43,174 nt of DNA from the NCBI GenBank assembly GCA_030064755.1, contig JASJEH010000019.1, forward strand, positions 1-43,174, in the 5' to 3' direction. Below, piece after piece: positions 8,361 through 16,543 of this stretch. The position numbers and the translations under genes are program-made. The notes beneath the pieces are model-generated. The model saw nothing but the letters and a program-made list of their open reading frames with translations. It made no database searches and was not told the origin of the DNA. The stretch's first letter is position 1. Each line of letters begins with the position of its first letter. The stretch comes from Methyloceanibacter sp. (GTDB taxonomy: Bacteria; Pseudomonadota; Alphaproteobacteria; Rhizobiales; Methyloligellaceae).

Positions 8361-10016
8361 ATGGCCGATATTGTCATCGTCAATCCGCGTTTCGACATCT
8401 CTTTTTGGGGGCTTGAGCATTGCATGCCCCTGTTTGGGAAGCAGGCGAACTTGCCAGTCGCAGTTCTCGGCCTCTTGGCTGCTCTCGTGCCCGACCATCA
8501 TGACGTGACGCTCGTCGACGAGAATGTCGAGGATATCGACTTCGATCGATTGGGGCGCGCGGACATGGTGTGCGTCACGGGCATGAATATCCAAGGGCGC
8601 CGGCTCATCGAGATCCTCGAAGAAGTGCGCGCGCGGGGCGTGATGACGGTCGTTGGCGGTCCCATGGCCACGGTCGAGCCAGAGGCACTCGAAGGGCTTG
8701 CCGATGTCCTCTTTAAGGGTGAGGCCGACGAGACGTGGCCCGAGTTCTTGGCTGCCTGGGAGAAGGGCGAACACAAGTCGTACTATGAGCAGCCTGAAAA
8801 GACGGACGTTACGACCCTGCCGGTCCCGCGCACCGATCTACTGAAAGTAGACCGATACATGTTCGGCAGTATGCAGATCTCGCGCGGTTGCCCCTTCACT
8901 TGCGAGTTCTGCGACATCATCGTGACTTTTGGCCGGCGGCCGCGCCTCAAGACGAGCGAGCAAGTCATTGCTGAGCTAGAGGACTTCCAGCGGGCTGGCT
9001 TTAAGATGGTGTTTGTCGTGGACGACAACCTCATCGGCAACAAGAAGGCCATCAAAGCGGTGCTCCGTGACATCATCAAATGGCAGCAGGACCGTGCCTA
9101 TCCGATGACCCTTTTCACCGAGGCGTCGCTCGATCTTGCCGAAGACCAAGAGCTCATGGAGCTGATGGGGCTTGCGGGTTTCCAGAACGTCTTTATCGGG
9201 ATCGAGACGCCCAATGAAGAATCGCTTCGCGAGACCAAGAAGCTGCAGAATGTCCGACCCAATGCCGGTTCATTGATCGATCGTGTGCATCGCATACAGG
9301 AAAACGGGATCGACGTGTGGTGCGGTATGATCGTTGGCTTCGATCACGACGATCCGACAATCTTCAAGGCGGTGCCCGAGTTCCTGACCCGGGCGAGGAT
9401 ATCGACGGCGCTGGTTGGATTGTTGCATGCTATTCCCACAACCCCGCTCTACAAGCGGCTGAAGGAAGCAGGGCGTCTCAACAACGAGCAAGATCACGAT
9501 CGCTTCGGGACGAATGTGATCCCGCTGGGCATGACGTCCGCGGAGCTTCGGGACGGTTTTATAGAGACGATGCAAGCCTGCTACGAGGTCGATGCCTATT
9601 TCGAGCGGCTGGATGCTCAGTTCTTCGACCAAGATTTCAAGTTCACCATGCACAAGCTGCCCTATTGGTCCAATTGGCGGCTCGCTTGGGCGAAGCGTTG
9701 TTTCCTGAACTACATTCGCTTTGGGGTTGTCAGTTCACGACTCTTGTCGCTGGTGAAAGAAGACGCGCTTCGGGAGCGCTACCGCAAGCAGCTGAAGCAG
9801 ATCGTAAGGGCGCGCTGGCGAGAGCCGCATATTCTCTTCATCTATGCGCTGAAGGTGGCGACGCACTATCACTATGCGGAGGTGGCACGCGCGGTGGCCG
9901 ACGTCGACCCGTTGACAGGCGCGATGTCCGATGCCGGCAAACCATTCTCACGGTCGCGGAAAGCCGAAACCGGGTCGGGCCAAAAAGCGAAGGACAAAGA
10001 AGCGATCGCCGCCTAA
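8361..10016 (+). CDS. B12-binding domain radical SAM protein (DUF4070 group)
   Basis: A 551-residue class B radical SAM protein. The N-terminal 140 residues form a Rossmann-like cobalamin-binding domain; residues 177, 181 and 184 are the cluster cysteines in RGCPFTCEFCD; the following VFVVDDNLIGNKK segment and the C-terminal helical region match the group carrying a DUF4070 domain, to which the hopanoid C-2 methylase HpnP belongs. The N-terminal part differs from HpnP as I remember it, so I do not assign that function; a methylase or ring-forming reaction on a lipid or natural product is possible. The ATG at 8361 follows GAAGGA at 8351; a TTG at 8328 is less likely. The tail of about 30 residues is Lys/Ser-rich and probably disordered. 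No biosynthetic genes flank it. Confidence 0.85.
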   Translation: MADIVIVNPRFDISFWGLEHCMPLFGKQANLPVAVLGLLAALVPDHHDVTLVDENVEDIDFDRLGRADMVCVTGMNIQGRRLIEILEEVRARGVMTVVGGPMATVEPEALEGLADVLFKGEADETWPEFLAAWEKGEHKSYYEQPEKTDVTTLPVPRTDLLKVDRYMFGSMQISRGCPFTCEFCDIIVTFGRRPRLKTSEQVIAELEDFQRAGFKMVFVVDDNLIGNKKAIKAVLRDIIKWQQDRAYPMTLFTEASLDLAEDQELMELMGLAGFQNVFIGIETPNEESLRETKKLQNVRPNAGSLIDRVHRIQENGIDVWCGMIVGFDHDDPTIFKAVPEFLTRARISTALVGLLHAIPTTPLYKRLKEAGRLNNEQDHDRFGTNVIPLGMTSAELRDGFIETMQACYEVDAYFERLDAQFFDQDFKFTMHKLPYWSNWRLAWAKRCFLNYIRFGVVSSRLLSLVKEDALRERYRKQLKQIVRARWREPHILFIYALKVATHYHYAEVARAVADVDPLTGAMSDAGKPFSRSRKAETGSGQKAKDKEAIAA

Positions 10017-10044
10017 AGGGCCGTTGGTCTGAACCGGGTGTGTC

Positions 10045-11052
10045 TTACGCCACGCCAGCGCGCAGCAAGTCGTGGATGTGGACGAGGCCGATAGGCCGGC
10101 CATCCTCCACGACGAACAATGCCGTGATGGCCGAGGCGTTGATGATCTCCAGCGCCGCACTTGCCATGATCCCGCGCGTCACAGTTTTTGGCGCGGGCGT
10201 CATGATATCGGCCGCGCGCAGGTCCAGCAGGCCGTTACCCATGTGACGGCGCAAATCGCCATCGGTGATGATTCCCTGCAAGAGGCCATCCTGATCCACG
10301 ACACCAAGGCAGCCCAGCGCCTTTTCGGTCATCACCACGATAGCTTCCGACATCACGGTCTCGGCGCCGGTCAGTGGCAGATCGCGATCCCGGTGCATCA
10401 GGTCGTCCACGAATTTCAGGCGTGCGCCGAGCTGACCGCCCGGATGCAGCACGCCGAAGTCCAGCGCCGTAAAGCCCTTGCTTTCTAGAAGAGCGATAGC
10501 GATGGAGTCGCCCAGAGCCAGCTGCATCATCGTCGAAGTGGTTGGGGCGAGGCCGTGCGGGCAGGCTTCCTTAGCGCGCGGAAGGGCCAGCACGACTTCC
10601 GCTGCCTTGGCGAGCGTAGATTGGGCATTGGATGTCACCGCCACAAGCGGCACAGCGAAGCGGCGCGAGTAGGAGAGAATGTTCTCTAGTTCGACCGTTT
10701 CCCCTGACCAGGAGAATGCCAAGATCGCGTCGTCAGGCGTGATCATACCGAGGTCGCCGTGGCTCGCCTCGCTAGGGTGGACGAAATAGGCGGGAGTTCC
10801 CGTAGACGCCAGCGTCGCGGAGACCTTCACGCCCACATGGCCGCTCTTGCCCATGCCGGTTACGATCACCCGGCCGCGGCAGTCCCGTAAAATGTTCAGT
10901 GCGGCGGCGAAGTTCTCCGAAAGCTCGGCCGCCAGCGCCTCCTGTAGTGCGCTAAGCCCTTGCGCCTCAAGCTGCAGCGTGCGCGTTGCCGACCCGACCG
11001 CTCTACTGTGATCTTCGGCGGCAGCTAAATCGTGTTTCAATCCAGCGGACAT
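10045..11052 (-). CDS. kdsD: Arabinose-5-phosphate isomerase (KpsF/GutQ family)
   Basis: Converts ribulose-5-phosphate to arabinose-5-phosphate, the first committed step to Kdo for lipopolysaccharide. The 335-residue protein has an N-terminal SIS domain (VIVTGMGKSGHVG, then STGTPAYFVHPSEASHGDLG with the catalytic histidine region) and a C-terminal pair of CBS domains (from about residue 210 to the end, ending RPIGLVHIHDLLRAG). The start at 11052 gives the usual family length; a start at 11103 would add 17 residues, and longer in-frame extensions run into the divergent porin gene and look non-coding. It converges on the radical SAM gene, with 28 bases between stops. Confidence 0.93.
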   Translation of the reverse strand: MSAGLKHDLAAAEDHSRAVGSATRTLQLEAQGLSALQEALAAELSENFAAALNILRDCRGRVIVTGMGKSGHVGVKVSATLASTGTPAYFVHPSEASHGDLGMITPDDAILAFSWSGETVELENILSYSRRFAVPLVAVTSNAQSTLAKAAEVVLALPRAKEACPHGLAPTTSTMMQLALGDSIAIALLESKGFTALDFGVLHPGGQLGARLKFVDDLMHRDRDLPLTGAETVMSEAIVVMTEKALGCLGVVDQDGLLQGIITDGDLRRHMGNGLLDLRAADIMTPAPKTVTRGIMASAALEIINASAITALFVVEDGRPIGLVHIHDLLRAGVA

Positions 11053-11289
11053 AGGCAGGTGTTTCCCCTCTTCGTTGCGCAATTCTACCATGGAATAAGG
11101 CATTGAAAGGTCGGGCCAAGGCGCTTTTCCAAGACGATCTCTCAAGGCTCTTAAAAGACCATTTTGGGACGCCGGTAAACGCCTCGTTAACCCTGTCTCG
11201 CCTAGGCTCGGTAGGTCAACGGGTTCAGGTGCGGAACTCTCGCTGCCAGGAGCTCTTAGCACAAGCCCAAGTCCGATCGAGGTGCGTCC

Positions 11290-13008
11290 TTGCCGCGTCG
11301 CCATACGTCCAGCGCAGCGGGCGTGCTCGCTGCCACTTTGCTTGCCGCCGTTGTCGCTCCCGCTGTGGCGCAGGACGCTCCCGGCTTGCGCGGCAGCATT
11401 GGCTCGCCATTAGATGCGACCACCGCGCCCGCGACCCTTCCAGGATCCCGCGCACTTCCCCTTAGGGGGGGCATCCTAGACGATCCGGATGGCGGCAGCT
11501 CAGCTCTGGTCGGAACCGGTCAAGACGGCCTTGCAAACGATCTTGTGCCAACCGCGGTGGGCGGCGAACCTCTTGGCGGACTGGGCGACGACGCTACAGC
11601 GGGCGGGTCGCCGCAAGGGCCCGCCGTAACGGCAACCAACCAACTCCGGCGCTCCACGGTGGACCCCGGACTTCGAGGTACCGTCGTTTCCGACGAGGCC
11701 GTCCCCGGCTTTGGCATCGATCAGGGCAGGGCGGAGCCGCCCGGTGAAGAGGATCCCTTTGGTACGCCCCTCATAACGCCTCTCAGGAGCGACATCTTGG
11801 ATATCGACCCCGCCGAGGATCCTCTAGGGCTGCGCGTGCGCCAACTCGATCCGTTTGTTCCTCTCGGCACGCGCCTTGGCTCCTTCATCCTGTTCGCCGA
11901 GGCTGAGATCGGGGCCATCTTCACCGACAATGTTCTCGGATTGCCTGACCCGATATCAGACTACGCCTTCGAGTTTGCGCCGGAAGTACGCCTCGAGTCC
12001 GATTGGGAACGGCATGGCTTCGAGGCCGAGTTCACGGCAGACCGGAGTTGGTACAACACGTTCTCAGTGGAGGACGACAGGATCTACGCAGCCCTGCTAC
12101 GGGGGCGGCTCGACGTGGGCGCGCGCACGAATCTCGAGCTTGAGTTGGGTAAGGCCCAGACGCAGGATGGACGGAACGCGATCAGCATCACCAACATTGC
12201 GGGCTTTCAAACGAATGTTCAACAAGAGGAGATTTCTGCCACGGTCCGGCACAACTTCAATCGGTTGACGATTGAGGCAGAGGGTAGCATCTCGACCTTC
12301 GACTATGAGGATTTGACTGGGACTCAGCTCGCGGTCGCGACGACCTTTACAGGCCTTACAATTCCTCAAGCTGACAATCGGGACTTTCAAGAGAACGAAT
12401 TGACCTTGCGCGGGACGTACGAGTTCAATCCAGGCCTTTCGTTCTTTGTCGAGGGGGAGATCGCCCAGGACATCTACGAGCAACCCGTTACGGTTGCTGG
12501 CATTACGCGCGACTCGAGTGGTTTCGCGACTCTCGCCGGTATCGAGTACGCGGTCAGCGACGCCTTTTATGGCAACCTCAGCGTAGGCTGGGGTGAACAG
12601 AACTCTATCGCCGAGGACACCGCTTCAATTGAAGGTGTGTTGTTCAACGCGGATCTCGTTTGGATGCCGACACCCATGACGCTTGTCGAGTTTCTTGCCA
12701 GCTCGTCTGTCCAGACGTCCAATCTCGTCGACTCCCTTGGCGCCATTTCCAGGAGTTACCGGCTTTCGTTGCAACAGGCATTTTGGCGGTATCTCGTCGT
12801 TGGCGGTTACGTTAGCTACGAAGTTGCGGACTATGTCGACAACCCGCTCGTGGACGAGCGGCTGCGAGAAGGCGTCACGCTCGAGTACTTCTTCAATCCG
12901 AACATGTCGTTCTACTCGCGTTACGAGCACACGGACTTCTTCTCGACCGACCGCTTCGCCGAGTTCACCGAAAACGAGTTTCGAGTCGGTCTGCGAATCC
13001 GGAACTAG
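11290..13008 (+). CDS. Outer membrane beta-barrel protein (BBP2 family)
   Basis: A 572-residue exported protein whose C-terminal 380 residues form a predicted beta-barrel of the 'putative beta-barrel porin 2' type, seen mostly near capsule or exopolysaccharide genes in alphaproteobacteria. The start is TTG at 11290, backed by GAGG at 11279-11282 seven bases upstream, and opens directly into a signal peptide (RRHTSSAAGVLAATLLAAVV, cleavage near AVAQD). Residues about 30-190 are a low-complexity Gly/Pro/Asp-rich periplasmic region. The barrel begins near LGSFILFAEAEIGAIFTDNV and ends with alternating strands FRVGLRIRN. Neighbours are kdsD, galU and galE, which fits a role in export or surface attachment of a polysaccharide. 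Confidence 0.82.
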   Translation: MPRRHTSSAAGVLAATLLAAVVAPAVAQDAPGLRGSIGSPLDATTAPATLPGSRALPLRGGILDDPDGGSSALVGTGQDGLANDLVPTAVGGEPLGGLGDDATAGGSPQGPAVTATNQLRRSTVDPGLRGTVVSDEAVPGFGIDQGRAEPPGEEDPFGTPLITPLRSDILDIDPAEDPLGLRVRQLDPFVPLGTRLGSFILFAEAEIGAIFTDNVLGLPDPISDYAFEFAPEVRLESDWERHGFEAEFTADRSWYNTFSVEDDRIYAALLRGRLDVGARTNLELELGKAQTQDGRNAISITNIAGFQTNVQQEEISATVRHNFNRLTIEAEGSISTFDYEDLTGTQLAVATTFTGLTIPQADNRDFQENELTLRGTYEFNPGLSFFVEGEIAQDIYEQPVTVAGITRDSSGFATLAGIEYAVSDAFYGNLSVGWGEQNSIAEDTASIEGVLFNADLVWMPTPMTLVEFLASSSVQTSNLVDSLGAISRSYRLSLQQAFWRYLVVGGYVSYEVADYVDNPLVDERLREGVTLEYFFNPNMSFYSRYEHTDFFSTDRFAEFTENEFRVGLRIRN

Positions 13009-13021
13009 GGTCGGCGCGGGG

Positions 13022-13894
13022 TCAGAGCAGTTTCTTTATCTCGGCGACGACGGTATCGCGCAAGTCAGGCCGCTCAAGCGCGTATGCAACATTGGCGGCG
13101 AGAAACCCAGTCTTCGATCCGCAGTCGAAGGCGCGGCCTTCATACTCCACTGCGTAGAACGGTTGAGTTTTCAAGAGGGTCAACATCGAGTCCGTCAGCT
13201 GGATTTCGCCGCCCGATCCGGCGCCTTGTTGGGAGAGTAGATCGAATATCTCGGGCTGCAGGATGTAGCGTCCGAGAATTGTGAGATTGGAAGGCGCGGT
13301 GCCTGGCGCTGGTTTCTCCACCATGCCTGTAACCGGGAAGACATTGCCTTCTGCCTCACCGGTCGCGACCACACCATAATTCTGAGTTTGCTCCTCCGGC
13401 ACGGGCTCGACGGCCAGAATGTTGCCACCATGAGCGTTGTAGACGTCAAGCATCTGCGAGAGGCAACCCTTCCCAGGCGCTTGAACGAGGACGTCCGGCA
13501 GGATGACCGCGAACGGCTCGTTTCCAACGATCTCACGCGCACACCAAACCGCATGGCCGAGCCCCAAGGGTGCTTGCTGGCGGACGAAGCTCGCCGCGCC
13601 TGCCTCGGGAAGACACTCGGCGAGGACCTCCAATGCGGCCGTCTTCCCGCGTGCGGCTAGCGTTTCCTCGAGTTCCGGCTGGCTATCAAAATGGTCCTCG
13701 ATCGCACCCTTGTTGCGCCCGGTGACGAAGACCAGATGTTCGATTCCGGCCTCGTGGGCCTCGTCGACCACATGTTGGATCAAGGGCCGGTCCACCACGG
13801 TGAGCATTTCCTTCGGCATTGCCTTGGTGGCGGGCAGAAAACGCGTGCCTAGGCCGGCTACGGGAAATACTGCTTTACGAATGCGGGCAGGCAT
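13022..13894 (-). CDS. galU: UTP-glucose-1-phosphate uridylyltransferase
   Basis: Makes UDP-glucose from UTP and glucose-1-phosphate, the donor for surface polysaccharides and the substrate of the neighbouring GalE. The 290-residue protein shows the nucleotidyltransferase signature AVFPVAGLGTRFLPATKAMP at the N-terminus and the family segments VDEAHEAGIEHLVFVTGR and VEKPAPGTAPSNL. The ATG at 13894 is preceded by GAGAGGA and gives the normal length; an upstream start at 13969 would add 25 residues with no family similarity. It is convergent with the porin gene and divergent from galE. Confidence 0.95.
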   Translation of the reverse strand: MPARIRKAVFPVAGLGTRFLPATKAMPKEMLTVVDRPLIQHVVDEAHEAGIEHLVFVTGRNKGAIEDHFDSQPELEETLAARGKTAALEVLAECLPEAGAASFVRQQAPLGLGHAVWCAREIVGNEPFAVILPDVLVQAPGKGCLSQMLDVYNAHGGNILAVEPVPEEQTQNYGVVATGEAEGNVFPVTGMVEKPAPGTAPSNLTILGRYILQPEIFDLLSQQGAGSGGEIQLTDSMLTLLKTQPFYAVEYEGRAFDCGSKTGFLAANVAYALERPDLRDTVVAEIKKLL

Positions 13895-14000
13895 TAGGTC
13901 CTCTCTCGAAGCTGTGGGCTGGACCCGGACGGCGTTCGGGTGCAGGAATGCGGATGCCAGGCATACCAAGATTGGGGCGCTTAGCAGTCCCTAAACCACC

Positions 14001-14029
14001 TTGCGATAGCACAGAATTGGAAGTGTAAA
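14001..14029 (+). promoter_or_regulatory. Candidate sigma-70 promoter for galE
   Basis: TTGCGA at 14001-14006 and TGTAAA at 14024-14029, 17 bases apart, each matching four of six consensus positions, 25 bases before the galE start. It lies in the 160-base divergent gap between galU and galE. Confidence 0.35.
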
Positions 14030-14054
14030 TCGCAGATTTTCAGGGATTGAGCCC

Positions 14055-15047
14055 ATGAGTGCACTTGTCACAGGCGGTGCGGGATACATCGGCAGCCATA
14101 TGGTCCTCGAGCTTCTGGGCGCCGGCGAAGACGTTGTCGTCCTCGACAATCTGTCGACCGGATTCCGGTCGGCGGTGCCAGATACAGCCCAGTTCGTCGA
14201 GGGCAATGTCGGCGATGCTGAGTTGGTGGGTCAGCTGCTGAGCGACCATGCGGTCGATGCGATCCTCCATTTTGCGGGTTCGATTGTCGTACCGGATTCG
14301 ATGACTGATCCGCTCGGCTATTACGGCAACAATACCTGCAGTTCGCGTAACCTATTGGCTTGCGCGGTTGATGCTGGTGTCCCGCATTTCATTTTCTCAT
14401 CTACAGCAGCCGTCTACGGCGAGCCGGACACGACGCCCATTGGCGAGGACTCCACGCTTCGGCCCATCTCGCCCTATGGCAGCTCGAAGCTGATGACAGA
14501 AATGATGCTTGCCGATACGGCACGAGCGCATCCCTTGCGTTACGTGGCATTGCGCTATTTCAACGTCGCGGGTGCGGATCCTCAAGGCCGAACAGGACAG
14601 TCGACGCCGCGGGCCACGCATCTCATCAAAGTCGCGTCCGAAGCGGCGGTTGGGCTTCGGCCAGGGCTGGATGTGTACGGATCGGACTATCCGACACCGG
14701 ATGGAACCTGCGTGCGCGACTACATCCACGTCACCGATTTGGTTCGGGCGCATCTGGACGCGCTCCGCTACCTGCGGGCCGGTGGCGATAGCACAGTTCT
14801 GAACTGTGGCTACGGCAAGGGCTTCTCAGTGTTGGAAGTCGTGGATGCCGTGAAGCGGGTCTCCGGTGTGGACTTTCCCGTTCAGACCGTAGACCGCCGC
14901 CCCGGTGATCCTCCGGCGTTGGTCGCGGGTGCCGAACGTATCCACAGTGCGCTGGGCTGGGCACCGCAATTGAACGACCTCGATACGATCGTTGGCCATG
15001 CCCTATCATGGGAGCGGCATCTAAAGGCCACGCGGGGCGAGGGCTAG
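14055..15047 (+). CDS. galE: UDP-glucose 4-epimerase
   Basis: Interconverts UDP-glucose and UDP-galactose. The 330-residue extended short-chain dehydrogenase has the NAD-binding motif TGGAGYIGSH at the N-terminus, the catalytic tyrosine Tyr141 in SPYGSSK, and the family segments RYFNVAGADPQGRTGQS and DGTCVRDYIHVTDLV. The length is normal. With galU next to it on the opposite strand, it supplies UDP-hexoses for cell surface sugar. Its stop is 101 bases before the start of the first lytic transglycosylase gene. Confidence 0.95.
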   Translation: MSALVTGGAGYIGSHMVLELLGAGEDVVVLDNLSTGFRSAVPDTAQFVEGNVGDAELVGQLLSDHAVDAILHFAGSIVVPDSMTDPLGYYGNNTCSSRNLLACAVDAGVPHFIFSSTAAVYGEPDTTPIGEDSTLRPISPYGSSKLMTEMMLADTARAHPLRYVALRYFNVAGADPQGRTGQSTPRATHLIKVASEAAVGLRPGLDVYGSDYPTPDGTCVRDYIHVTDLVRAHLDALRYLRAGGDSTVLNCGYGKGFSVLEVVDAVKRVSGVDFPVQTVDRRPGDPPALVAGAERIHSALGWAPQLNDLDTIVGHALSWERHLKATRGEG

Positions 15048-15148
15048 CACGTGGAACGGCTCCTCCATACGAATGCCGCCTTTCCAAGGTCATAGAGGCT
15101 CGCCACACTCAAACCATGGATTCGTTCGGAGACCTTAGAGGATCGATG

Positions 15149-16468
15149 ATGGGCGCTGTGTCGGGCGCAAGGGGCCTGTTGCGGACTTGCCTGGCGCTCG
15201 CGATCTTGGCCGCTTTGACGGTAGTCGCGTCGCCTACAACGGTTCTTGCTGACCCGGCCTCCGACTATAGACGTGCGGTTGAGTCCAGTTTTGCCCAATG
15301 GATCGAAGGGTTGTGGCCGGAAGCCGAGGCAGCCGGCATATCGCGCGCGACGTTCGACAAGCACTTGAAAGGTCTCAAGCTCGATTGGTCGTTGCCGCAG
15401 CTCACGCCGCCAGATCCAGCCTATCCCGGCGGACCCGCTTTACCTGCCTCGATGAAGCCGAAGCCAAAGCCACAGGCCGAGTTTGGCGTACCCCAGAACT
15501 ACTTTAAGGCCAGGAGTCTGAATGCGCTTGCCAATACCGGCCGGGCCAAGTACCGGCAACTCGCGCCGACCCTAAAGGCCATCGAAGAGCAATATGGCGT
15601 TCCGGCGAGCGTCGTGCTTTCGATTTGGGGCCGCGAGACGGCCTATGGCCGTGCGGCGCTTCCCCATGATGCGGTTACGGCGATCGCGACTCAGGCCTTC
15701 ATGGGCCGGCGCGCGGATGAGTTCCGCCCACAATTGATTGGTGCACTGAAGATCATCGAGGAGGGACACGCGACCCGTAAGATGATGAAGAGCTCATGGG
15801 CTGGAGCGATGGGGCATACCCAGTTTCTGCCCGGCGACTTTGAGGAGCACGGTGTGGATTTCGATGGCGATGGGCGGCGCGACATCTGGCGATCGGTTCC
15901 CGACGCCTTGGCGAGCGCTGGCAACGCGCTCCGCAGCCAAGGCTGGGACGGCAAGCAGCCTTGGGCCTATGAGGTGACGCTGCCGAGGAATTTCGACTGT
16001 ACGCTTCAGGGTCCTGACCAGGCGCTACCGATCCAGGAATGGATCGAACTCGGAGTCAAGCGCGTCAAGGGGCGTCCGTTCCCGAAGGATCGCCTCGGCG
16101 ATTGGACCTTTCTTGTGCTGCCGGCTGGGATGAAGGGTCCGGCCTTTCTAGCTACGACCAACTTTTCGGTGCTGAAGCTCTATAACAACTCCGACGTCTA
16201 CGCGATTTTCGTAGGTCATGTCGCCGACATGATCGCCTACAACTCACCGGTCCAGTTTGTTGGTAAATGGCAACCGGTCGAGCGCTTCACGCGCAATCGC
16301 ATCCTGGACTTCCAAAAAGTTCTTGTTTCTCAGGGACATGATGTTGGGAAAGTTGATGGCCTTGTCGGCTTTAAGACGCGGCAGACCATTGGCAAGGAGG
16401 AAAAGGCGCGGGGATTGCCTTTGACGTGTTATCCGAGCCACGCCTTGATTAACCAGGTGCTAAATTAG
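15149..16468 (+). CDS. Lytic murein transglycosylase, MltB type, with peptidoglycan-binding domain
   Basis: A 439-residue periplasmic enzyme that cleaves the MurNAc-GlcNAc bond of peptidoglycan and forms 1,6-anhydro ends. It carries a signal peptide (RTCLALAILAALTVVA, cleavage near VLADP). The SLT-like catalytic domain covers residues 40-345, with catalytic Glu163 in IWGRETAYG and the AGAMGHTQFLP and DFDGDGRRDIW motifs. A C-terminal peptidoglycan-binding-1 domain occupies the last 65 residues (FQKVLVSQGHDVGKVDG). The ATG at 15149 is preceded by AGAGGA (15137-15142) with six bases of spacing; the adjacent ATG at 15146 would be too close. It is the first of two paralogues in a row. Confidence 0.92.
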   Translation: MGAVSGARGLLRTCLALAILAALTVVASPTTVLADPASDYRRAVESSFAQWIEGLWPEAEAAGISRATFDKHLKGLKLDWSLPQLTPPDPAYPGGPALPASMKPKPKPQAEFGVPQNYFKARSLNALANTGRAKYRQLAPTLKAIEEQYGVPASVVLSIWGRETAYGRAALPHDAVTAIATQAFMGRRADEFRPQLIGALKIIEEGHATRKMMKSSWAGAMGHTQFLPGDFEEHGVDFDGDGRRDIWRSVPDALASAGNALRSQGWDGKQPWAYEVTLPRNFDCTLQGPDQALPIQEWIELGVKRVKGRPFPKDRLGDWTFLVLPAGMKGPAFLATTNFSVLKLYNNSDVYAIFVGHVADMIAYNSPVQFVGKWQPVERFTRNRILDFQKVLVSQGHDVGKVDGLVGFKTRQTIGKEEKARGLPLTCYPSHALINQVLN

Positions 16469-16543
16469 CCCCTGTACTTCTAGACAAATCCGTAAGCGCG
16501 GGTTTGCCACGGTTTTGCCCGCCCCATTTGCTATGTTCCTAGG

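Noticed and set aside
11053..11304. Long N-terminal extension of the kdsD frame
   Set aside because: It overlaps the divergent porin start, and the shorter start gives the normal family length.
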